64,000 nt of DNA, from contig NC_052508.1 of assembly GCF_014356525.2 (NCBI RefSeq), forward strand, positions 61,073,800 through 61,137,799. Reading direction: 5' to 3'. The translations under genes were made by a program, and so were the position numbers. The notes beneath the pieces are model-generated. The model searched no databases. It was not told the origin of the DNA and saw nothing but the letters and a program-made list of their open reading frames with translations. This stretch comes from Nilaparvata lugens. Taxonomy: Eukaryota > Arthropoda > Insecta > Hemiptera > Delphacidae. Each line of letters starts with the position of its first letter. Positions within the stretch are counted from its first letter, which is position 1. Below, in pieces: positions 31,731 to 42,700 of this stretch.

Positions 31731-33242
31731 AACAATAAGTGTCCAGTAAAATTATCTTACAGATGGAATTAAATAGAGAATGCATTTAGTCAAATGCTAA
31801 TTAATATATAATTATTATTTAACGAAAATCCCAAATAAATGCTGCAAATCACCCCGAAGACCTCTGCTACTACAGACATTGACAACAGGGTTAACAGCTA
31901 GATGGAAATTCGATGAGAACTACTATCCAAAAATTAGTTGCCAGCCCGGGAATCGAACCCGGTACCTCCCAATTGCTAGTCAGGAATGCTTACCCTTACA
32001 CCAAACTGACAATCTCTGGATAGCAGCGCTCATTTTATACGAAGCCACAGCGGCCAACCAGTTACAGATAGAATTAAATAGAGAATGCATTTAGTCAAAT
32101 GCTAATTAATAATATAATTATTATTTAACGAAAATCCCAAATAAATGCTGCAAATCACCCCGAAGTACTTTCCATCTAGCTGTTAACCCTGTTGTTAATG
32201 TCTGCAGTAGCAGAGGTCTTCGGGGTGATTTGCAGCATTTATTTGGGATTTTCGTTAAATAATAATTATAAAATTATCTTATATCAGCCTTAGTTTTCGA
32301 GATGTAACGATTTTTCGATATTTTTGATAACGTCAATAACTAGAAAATTATCAGTCAAAATCTAATTCTAATAATTGTATGATTGTTATTTTTCCAGGTA
32401 AAAAGATCCGTCTGCAGAGAGAAGTCTTGACAAAGCCAAAGCCAATCTTCAGTGTGGACCCTGGTCTAATTCTCCCACCACTCTCTATTTCATAGTACAA
32501 TAAACAAAATCTCATTGTCATAAATATCGGACACAATAATTACTTTCAAGTATTATTCAATTCAAAATCAAAATTAGGTTCTTATAAAGGAGAGAAGTAA
32601 TGTCTTTTAATTTGACAGCTGTGATTTTTTATTATACCTTATACTTATTTTATATTTCTTTTTTGGTATTATTTTTATTCATTGGTTACTATCATTTGTA
32701 CCCTGAGTAAACTTATTGAAATGAAATTTTAAAAATTCTTTATCAGGCGGAGTTAGGACTTTTATTCCTCTCTACCACTCAACCTCGAAAGGTTATTATT
32801 ATAAGATCATTAAAGGAAAAGATAAAATTATCTTTGTAATGACTGCCATTTACAATCTTATTTCTGATAAATATCTTAAGATGGTTGTTTTCTAAAATTT
32901 GAAATATTTCCCTATGAGGAATATTGTATTATATTCTATTTTCAATAGTGAATAACTTTTGGTTCCTTTACATTTTATAAATGTTCTGTTCAATTATTGT
33001 AATGCTAACCAATGCATGTCATTTTCTAAGTCAATTAAAATGAAACAAACAAAATTTTTGTTAATTTTTTTACTCCTGCATGACTTATGATTCAATATAA
33101 TTGAAGAGGTGGATTCCAAAAGGGCTTAAGTCATTTTTTTCACATTTTGAGGTTTTAGTTGAATCTGATTCTAGAGCATCATTATTTTTCTAACATTGGA
33201 AAAACAATTCATGCCATAACAGCTTAAGTCAAGTATATTATA
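31731..33242 (+). repeat. 1.5-kb direct duplication, copy 2
   Basis: Second copy of 29502-31008. It holds a second foldback element, tRNA-like segment (31939-32011), potential terminal exon (32398-32430, intact acceptor and stop) and AATAAA (32499-32504). Splicing to this exon would give the same protein, so it may be neutral. Confidence 0.93.
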
Positions 33243-33330
33243 CACATTACAAATCAGTAATGTTTTCCAAAAGTGCTTTAGTCATACCTTGTTCTTTTCC
33301 AAACAGGCTTATGTCAGCTGCCAAGCGTTT

Positions 33331-33342
33331 TGCGCATGCGCG
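33331..33342. promoter_or_regulatory. Palindromic NRF-1-type site (TGCGCATGCGCG)
   Basis: TGCGCATGCGCG matches the NRF-1/Ewg consensus (YGCGCATGCGCR) at all but perhaps the last base. It is the only CpG-dense point in a long AT-rich stretch and lies upstream of the zinc-finger gene. A housekeeping-type promoter here is an inference; I see no TATA box. Confidence 0.35.
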
Positions 33343-33644
33343 ATTCCAGCGGTCAGCACCTATTTGCTGTGATTTTGAGGTTGTACTGGCTGATTAACTT
33401 TGATTAGTGAATCGTGTCAGTGAGAAGAAGAAGAATGTGATTAATTTTGATAAATAAGAATTAATATTTTGTCATGTACTTAGATAGTTATTAAAACCTT
33501 CGTTGACATCTTAAAGACAAGCTCTGATTATCAATACTCTTATAAATAATAATAGTTTGAAGTTGTCTCCCATATGAATTTTCCAGAAGTGCTTAAAAAA
33601 ATTGCTGCCAAAAAATGATAGATGTAAAATAGGAATGGACCCAG

Positions 33645-33875
33645 TTTGTCTTTCACTGTTCCACTTTGGAAACGTCCGTAAAAACTGACCATTTTTTGTG
33701 AGTGGCGGCTTTCAGTGCAGGCGGAACTCCGGCGACCCGTTTCAAGGTCCCCTGAGTCCAAAAAAGTTATTTTGGGGGGGGGTTGCCGGAGTTCCGCCTG
33801 CACTGAAAGCCGCCACTCACAAAAAAATGGTCAGTTTTTACGGACGCAACCAAAGTGGAACAATGGAACAAACTG
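33645..33875. mobile_element. 230-bp palindrome (foldback repeat)
   Basis: The arms AAAACTGACCATTTTTTGTG..GGCGGCTTTCAGTGCAGGCG and their complement at 33790-33850 pair over about 90 bases. The loop contains TTTCAAGGTCCCCTGAGTCC, also found at 58796-58815. Confidence 0.8.
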
Positions 33876-34084
33876 GGTCTATCCTCCTTGGAATGGTCTA
33901 TTTGGTTTTCTCTATAAGGTAATATCTATAAAATGAAGTCTATTATTCTATCTACCAATGTTATAATTTATTATACAACATCAGTTTTGGGCTCAACTCA
34001 CACTTACACGACTCAGATCGAGAAGAGACTCAAAATTTGGAAACACATGCTCTCAACTAGAGTCGAGTCTCTTCTGGACATGAT

Positions 34085-35095
34085 CCGAGCAAAGTGAGGT
34101 CTAGGATTCAAGTCGACAGTTTGGCATTTCTCTTAATGTTTAAATGTTCAAATGTTTATATGTTGCACATTTACGGCAAAACGCGGTAATAGATTTTCAT
34201 GAAATTTGACAGGTATGTTCCTTTTTTAATTGCGCGTCGACGTATATACAAGGTTTTTGGAAATTTTGCATTCCAAGGATAATATAAAAGGAAAAAGGAG
34301 CCTTCTTCATACGCCAATATTAGAGTAAAAATCAGACTATAGAATTAATCATCATAAATCAGCTAACAAGTGATTACATAGATGTGAGGAGAATCCAGTC
34401 TATAGCTGTATTTTCATAAGGTCTATAGTTTGAATCAGGTACTTGTGGATGAGAATACTGCGTGAGATCTACTGTTCACAGAACTACTAGTAAATAAATG
34501 AATGAATGAGAGTGATGTACGTTTAAAAACATTACATAGATCCAATGTCTACTTCTTCAAACGTATTCAGGCTACTTATTTTTTGACCGAGCAAAGTGAG
34601 GTCAAAGATTCAAGTCAACGGTCTTGCATTTCTCTTTATGTTCTGCATTTACGGCAAAACGCAGCAATAGCTTTTCATTAAATTTGACTTGTATGTTCCT
34701 TTTTGGATTTTGTGTCGGCGTATATATAGAGTTTTCTGAAATTTTGCATTTTAAGGATACCGTAATACAAAAGGAAAAGGAGTGTCATTCCAACGCCAAT
34801 ATTACCGTAAAAGTCAGACTATAGAATTATTCATTATAAATCAGCTGTCAAGTGGATTATTAATTGCATGCAATTAATATCTCAATGTAACTTGGTAAAA
34901 AATCAGCTGCTGTGTGGAATTTTGCATTTTAAGGATAATACAAAAGAAAAAGGAGTCTCCTTCTAACGCCAGTACAATATTACGGTAAAAATCAGACTAT
35001 AGAATTATTCATCATAAATTAGCTGTCAAGTGGATTATCTTATTATACGTGCATATAGGCATACCTATCGCATGCCTCATTGAATGCAATTTTTA
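34085..35095 (+). repeat. Three tandem-like copies of a dispersed repeat
   Basis: Blocks with CATTTACGGCAAAACGC, GAAATTTTGCATT..AAGGATA, GGAAAAAGGAG and CAGACTATAGAATTA..CAT start at about 34085, 34562 and 34917. The first two begin GACCGAGCAAAGTGAGGTC-like. Inverted kin lie at 23440-24120. No transposase is visible. Confidence 0.6.
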
Positions 35096-35549
35096 TGCAT
35101 TAATTAATGAACTATTGATTGCATGCAATAACGCATGCAATTAATAACTAAAATAACATAGTATTGTCTCTAGACCTTTCTCTGCTTCGAACTCGGGCTG
35201 ACCTATTGCCAGTATGTCTTGAAGGAGATTAGCTTTTGATGTTAGCATTTTTGATACTCCAACCCCAACAGCCATTAGCCGTTTTCACACCAATATATCG
35301 CCGACACGACATACAGACAGGATTTATTCTGATGTACAGTATAAGAGGAGACTTTGGTTTATTACTGCGCTAGGTCTACTGTTCACAGATCTACTAGTAT
35401 TCATAAAATAGTATCATAGTACCCTTTTTTGATAAGTTTTTAATATAAAATAACAGATTAAAAACACAAATTGGAACAACTAGTTTTTATGTATCACGTT
35501 TATTTGAAATTTATTTTAAAAAACCTGAAGATGATGTGATACATTGAAA

Positions 35550-35770
35550 CTATAGTGAGGTCCACGTTATAATGACAGTATTTGATCAACTTTGGTTTTG
35601 CTATCCTTGTCTATCATTTGACAAAGCCGGTGGTACTATCCTTTTCTAGGTCCACAACAATGCCAATTATGATTTTGACAGTCTAGAAATATAATTAATT
35701 AATGCAGAGAATCGGCATCGCTATTCTTCTATCTTTATACATTGCCATTATAACGTTGACCTTACTATAG
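35550..35770. mobile_element. CTATAGTGAGG MITE copy 6 (short form)
   Basis: 221 bp, with ends CTATAGTGAGGTCCACGTTA and TAACGTTGACCTTACTATAG. It shares TTTGATCAACTTTGGTTTTG and the same internal deletion with 28599-28822. Confidence 0.87.
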
Positions 35771-36690
35771 TTGATTATATTTGTGTTTTAATCTGTTATT
35801 TTACATTAATTTTTTTTCAAAAAGGGTACTATGATGTTATTTTATAAATAGATCCAATGATACATCAATGGCCGGCTGCTACCACGCACTCTTAGAACGA
35901 TTAGCATCAATAATTGAAAGAGCCTCATCGTAATGCTGACAATGTAAGACAAATCTCACAGAACAAGTATGACTTCGGTTACAGTGTTGTTGGTCTTTTC
36001 CTCAACGTGAAATCGGCTAACCACTCCACTGATGTTTTGTGCGCAGGCCGTTAGAAAGCAGCCTCTTAACTTTATAATATTATAATCCAGAGAGCACTGC
36101 AGAAGGAGTGGATCTAGATTTTGAATATTTGAGAAAGGACAAAGGACTGAAAGTGGAAGGAATCAAGGGAAGCTTCGGATTGTACTATGCAGCTTAATAT
36201 ATTATTTTGAAAGTTTACTTTAAAATCATCAATAATCAAACGCAGAAAAAATATTTACCACCTATTCATTGTTGGTTTATATGTTTTTGTCCAATTAATA
36301 AACTAATGGATAAGAAGGTGAGTTATTGAAATATTTTTTCTTCAACATAACCTTTAAAAACAGTATCGTTTATCAATTTATTGTTTTGATTTTGCAAAAA
36401 TATATGAAATTGAGTTTTATCAGGATTCAGTTTTATTGACTTGTCTATTCAAGTTTGTGATCACATTGAATTCGTAAGTGTGCAAGTGCACGTCAGATCA
36501 TGCATGAGCCAAAAAGCAAAATTTGAAAAATGTCATTAGAACAGGAACTTTGTAACTTGCTAGAAAGTGAGTGAATGACTTTCCAGATTTCAAGTGCACA
36601 CAAATCGCTTTTATGACGACCTCCACAAATGCAATGACAAAGCCTTTTGGGTGGCTAAATTTTGGGAGGGAAATAAAATAATGGTGATCA
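35771..36690. other. Region before the zinc-finger start codon
   Basis: No conserved frame I can name. An open + frame at 36594-36716 (starting MHTNRFYDDLHKCNDKAFWV) overlaps the presumed start exon. I treat it as possible 5' UTR because no family matches. Confidence 0.35.
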
Positions 36691-36703
36691 TGGACACCGA
36701 AAG
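36691..36703 (+). CDS. Zinc-finger gene exon 1 (start codon)
   Basis: ATGGACACCGAAA|GTAAGT: codons M-D-T-E plus one base, exit phase 1, which completes a Ser codon with exon 2 (A+GT). An in-frame ATG nine bases upstream (MVIMDTE) is an alternative start. The assignment rests on phase and the strong donor only. Confidence 0.5.
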
Positions 36704-39700
36704 TAAGTATCTGCACGCTTGGGTTCAGTGGTCATGCATAACCAAGCTTGTATTTGCATTCATTCGCATTGTTTATTCAATATACAGTTTATTCAGTAGA
36801 TGGGTAGACCAACATTGGAGCTAACGTCAGCCATTTGACTCGTAAGAGCTATTTATAAAGATACAATATTAAATTGTTGTTTTTCTCCATTGAATCAGAT
36901 CAAAACCTTCTCCATAGGCTTACTACTATATATACCTGAGCCTAGAAAAAAATGGCCGCCGTGGTTGGTGGTCTTGTAGGAATTTATTCCTACCAAGAAA
37001 AAATTAATAATCAGCTGTTAGAGAGCGTCTCAGTTTGTCAAGATCTCTGTTCGTCTAGTTCGCGTTTAAGATAGCCTACCCATGCCGGCCACCAACTATA
37101 GTGGCCTTTTTGTAGGTACAGGTCTGGTATATAAGAAAGTTCTGATATGATCATTTCCCTACCTGTCAATACTATAGGGAAACGGAAAGACTCTATTTTA
37201 AAGGAAATGCTTCATTTTAGGTCCACCCATTAACAGCCTGCACACAGGGACAATAGTAGCTGTTGCGGGAATGTGGAATTGTAAATGTCCGGAACTCAAA
37301 TATGTAGATGGAATTTCCAATTCCGTGTTCAGTGAAGAAAGATACGAGAACAATGTTGCCAAATTGGCTGCATTTTGCCACTGAGTGTACACATCTGTTA
37401 TTCAATTCATCCCATTAAATTTGATCTCAATTAACTGCAATTGGAAAATGTTGAAAGTGCGCTACTTACAAGTCAACTGATCAATAGTTTGAGTTTATTC
37501 AACTAGGAATAAATACTGTTATATTGTTACAATCTAATGAAGCTTCATAGAGTTGTTTGTGCCTATTTGAGTGCTTCTAAACAGCTGAAAATGTTCATTG
37601 TTATACATATTGATAGATCTAGAGAAATTCAATTAATAAAGCTGTACTGTAGATAAACAATCGAAAAATGAGCTCTGTATTGTTTTCAGAGTCAAACTGC
37701 TTTCCAGAGTATGGAGTACCATGTTTGTAAGTATACACATTTTTCTTCCCTTGATTCCCAAACATCTCAACCTTTGATTTAAGTTCAAACTTGCATCTGA
37801 TATGAAATTCCAATTCTTTTACTGAAAAAGTTTGTCCAAGTCTTTTAACCAAATAACAGATACTGTAAACTCATGAACTTATAAACTACTCTGAACCTAT
37901 GAGCATGCAATACTGTATGTGCAGGTTTTAAATTGAAGTTATCAAAAAATTATGTTGATTCATTGAATGATGTTTATTAATGGAACAACATTTAGCTTTT
38001 GATTGAATAAAGTGTTATTTATATTATATTACTGGTTGAAGTTGATCGCTAGATACAGTTCTGAAAAAGGCGGTTCTGATCAAAGCCAAGCAGTGTTTGG
38101 GATCAGACTGTTTTTGAATGGAATATCTCCATTAAGGTCTTTATGATCACAAGAAGGTGATTTCTCATGTTGAAAAGCTGTGTTCTTCAATTAAAAGCAC
38201 GTTTAGTACCTTGAATAATTTCACTTACTGAATGCTTTGCATAAAAATAATATATACAAAGTGAAATATTTTAGCAATAGCTTTTTCAAGACTGTGTTTG
38301 AACGAAACTAGAATTTCTTGCAACTATTCAACTTGAAAATATTTCAGGTCATATATCAAACACTCAATTTGGAAAATTCAATAAATATTTTTTTATTTTC
38401 TTCTCATAATTTTCCTCTAATCATTCACATTTATTTCAGGTGGGAAAATTGCAAAAGTGATTGTTAATAAACTGGAAGATATATCACCATCTAGACCTCA
38501 AATCAAAGTCCAGGTAAAAATATTTTCAAAAATACATCAAATCTGAATATTCATTGTTTCAGGTTAGAGGCACTGGCATAATCAAATCAAATCATTTTTT
38601 ATTTAGACAAAAAAAACAACTCAGTGAAATAAAGATATAAACTTCTTTACAGATATAAACTTACATTTAGTTCCTGTCAAAATAAAAATACTACTTGCTA
38701 AATTATTCTCAATTTGTATCCAAGTAGGAGGTCAGTGAAAAAAGTTTTTAATGCAACATTCACACACACACTCACACATCTTTCTCTTCCAAGTTGATAT
38801 GTGCAAAAAAGGTAGAAGTATTATAATAGAATGGGAATCAGATAATTACAGAAAAATAACTCTCAATAGTTTCAGGCAGACATCCGGTAAGCCATTTTGA
38901 TATTTGTTTTTTCAAAAGTACTTTGTTCTCAATATTTCTTATATAATCAGGTAGATAGTTGGAAAATTTTGGTCCCAAAAAGACAAAGGATTTCTGTAAA
39001 AAAGTGTTATACACCCTGGGGTGTCTAGCTAAATTTTCAACTACTCTTCTAGTTCTGTATACTGTATCATTCTCGAACATTTGCCGGCTTCGATTGCCTG
39101 ATAACATGTATAAAGATGATAAGACTTTGAAAACATATAGCGCAATTGCAAACAATTGAGAAATTGAAAGATAGGAAAAGAGTGTTCGATCCTGCTCACA
39201 CCCTTCATACATCGTACTATCGCTTTTTGAAACACATTAGAGGTGCTAGATGGGTTTTGTAGGTGGATCCCCAGCAACTAATGCTATAACTTAATTTGGA
39301 ATCCACTAGAGCAAAATTGAGTTGCCTGAGCACAACTGAAGGAATGAATTTCCTAAGGTGATAGAATTTTTTAAGAATATGGCGGAGATAATTTTTCAAT
39401 TTACAAATGTGATGAGACCAAGAGAGTTTCTCATCCACTACCAGACCTAGATACCTGATGAAATCAGTTTGTGCCACAGTACCACAATCACAATTGATTT
39501 GACCATAAGAAATTGTATGAAATTTCAATGGGTGAAGGAGTTGCCAAGGATTAGACAATGTAAATAATATATATTTAGTTTTAGAGAGGTTTAGGGCTAG
39601 GCCATTTCTATTGAACCAGGAAAGCATTCTATTCAGATCTTCTTGCATCATTTTATTTAGGTTTTGCACGTCTGTATTACAATAAGAGAAAGCAGTATCA

Positions 39701-42700
39701 TCTGCAAAGGAAACTGGAATACCATTAAAATTACTTGAGAAAAGGTCATTTCTAAAAATGAGAAATAAAACTGGTCCAAGTACTGAACCCTGCGGGACCC
39801 CACAGCCCACTTCCAGGATCTCACTTTTGGACATTTCATTATTTATCAAAATTTGGGAACAGAATAGTTTTGGGCTATGCCTGTTGTTCTATCCCGATCA
39901 TATTCATATGATTTGTAATTATATCAACGAATAAATAAATAAATCCAAGAACTCTTGTATAGAATACATTGGTGTTTTCACTAACCAGTTGAAAAGTTTC
40001 ATTTTAAATCTATCTGTAGACTCATTTATTAAGCTTAGAGTAACTTATTGTACAGTTTCAGACCAATAATATTGTATCTATTCATTGACTTTGAAAGCCT
40101 TTGGAATGGTATATTCAGTCTATTCTTATTTCTTGTTGCATAAGAATGTATGGTATGTCTTGGAATTTTCTCTACCTTTGTTTTTACATGTATTAGAGCA
40201 GTGTATATATAAAGATTTATGATTGTTAAGATTCTCAACTTAATAAACAAAGGTCTACAATGCTCAGTATTATTACGCGCATCTGCTAATATCCTGATGG
40301 TTTTTTTCTGAAGTAAAATCACACTGCTAACATGGCTACAGTTACCCCAAAACAACACGCCATATAAAAGAATACTTTGAAAAAATGCAAAATAAGCTGA
40401 CCTTACATAGCTATCAGGTACATAATTTTTTAATTGCTTCAACAAATAAATAACCCTAGACAATTTACTATTTACATACTCAATATGTGGCTTCCATATT
40501 AATTTTTCGTCAATATATATACCTAGAAACTTGACATTATTTACGCTATTATCTGTTGGAATCTCTCTTAAGCTAAAAATCATTTGTTGAGCCTTATTAT
40601 TATTCAATAGGAAACCATTTGCCCTGAACCATATGCTTGCTTGGTTTAAAGTATGTTCCATCGTAAAAGCGAGTTTTTGGAAATCTGAGTCTGAATTGAA
40701 AAAAGTGCAAAAAAGTACAAGCATTGATCATTCTCACCATCAGTGTTACCTGATAAATTGATAAAGGATTAATTGTCAAGTACAGTATATTACTAGGGTA
40801 TCTGAAATAGATACCTTAAAACAGAAAATGTGTTTTATCAAGATTCTACTGTGAAGGATTCAAGTTGATTTTTTTGTCTTTTTGTTCCAAGTTAAAGTTG
40901 AGAAACAGGAAAGTGCTTTTGATGAAAGTTGGATTGAAGCTGCACGTAGTGATACAACTATTCAGCAGGCATGTATTGTTGAACAATACACTTCGAGATT
41001 TACTGATTACAGCTTTATAATAAAACTGAATTTATTGTTTTCCTTTTAACTTCATTCTAAGAGAACAATAGAAAATTGCCCATTCTTTAAGGGATGCATT
41101 CTTGAATCATTGCTATTCTGGCAAACAGAAATAAACAAACATCATTTACTACAACCCATATTTTAATACTGAGCACTATTACTTGCTGAGTTTGATATTC
41201 GTCTAGTTTTCAAGTGACACAAGCCTTCTCTTATGTTCGCAGATCAAGATCGAGAAGCAGGAGGATGAATTTGGAGAATGTGAATTTGCAAATAGCAACG
41301 TCAAAGATGAGTCATTCTCACACAATGGTTCAACTTCCAATCAGGCATGTATTCTATCTTAACTAGAATAAATAAGTTATGCAGTTTAGTTTGTGATTTT
41401 TTCATCAAATTATAATTAAAACTTATTGCTGAATGAAAAATTTTCTTCCTGATTCGGCAGAAAAACAGTATGAAAATAATTCAAAATTGTAAAAAGTTCC
41501 ATCGAATAACCAGAATAATCTTCAGTAGGCCTATAATAAAGGAAAGAATCAGCTCATACAAGTAGAGATAGGTAGGAAATACATGAATGACGCATCATCA
41601 CGTCTGATCTCATTAACTTGAAATTTTGCATATAGATCCCTAATTTACTTAGTATGGTTATAGGCCTATTTTCAGTTCTTCAAGATTTCAGAACGTCAAG
41701 TGCTTCAGACAGACACTTACAGAGCACAGATCACCAGCTTTTTATTATTATTTGCGCATGGCTTGAATTGTGGGGAGTCCCACAGGTAGACCAGCTTGTT
41801 CAAATTAGATAGAATTCTATTTCCATCAAATTCAAGGAACAAAAGCAATGTATATATCGCAATATTGTCAATAACATCACAAGTGTATGAATACAGAGGA
41901 AAGTCTATACTTTATTGTTATACAATAAGTTGTAAGTATTTTGACTAGCATTCTTGTCTGTTTTCTGTTAACACCCACCAAACTAGCAATCAGTTTATCT
42001 TAATCTAGAGAGCAGAACTTGATGGCTTCTATTTCAACTTCAACTACCCCTCACTCACCCAGTGCACAGTATACCTGTCCAGGTGTACTGCAGAGTGCAG
42101 ATGAAATCTGTTCAGTTCTCTTTGGCAAACCTTAACATGAATGGCTGGCCTTAGCTTGCAATTTCAAAATCATTGGAAAACATGACAATTACTATCATTA
42201 GAATGGAACTATAGTGGTATAACTCAAGACAGCAGTCAAATTCAGTAGTTGCTGTTCCTTCACGACTTACAGTACCAATATTTGTGTCTTTCACATGAAG
42301 TGTAACAATAATCGATTGCCTTCTCATTGTCTGTGATGTCAATATTGCAGATTGCGAGAGTTAAGCAGGAGAATGATAGCAGTCAAGAACCAGCGCCAGA
42401 GTCCAGCACTGCATGCTCTCCAACTGATAATGATTTCAGCCAACAACATTATCTAATCCCTGGCTATAATCTTATATTCATTAAAGAGGAAGAATATGGT
42501 GAGATTCATGTTATTATTTCATCATTTTTATTCATCAATGATAATAACAAAAAATACATGATTGTAAATGGAAAAAATAGGAAAAGAAGGAATAATAATT
42601 ATGTAGGGTAATGGCTATCATATGTGGTTGCCATAGCAACAGTTATAGGTATTAAGTTGCATTTATACAAATTCCTTCAATAATTTGATTGTATGTGTGG

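Noticed and set aside
36594..36824. 76-codon plus-strand frame overlapping the presumed start of the zinc-finger gene
   Set aside because: I considered it as an N-terminal exon (FWVAKFWEGNKIMVI looks protein-like). It has no clear acceptor in the right phase and no family match, so the short MDTE start is preferred with modest confidence.
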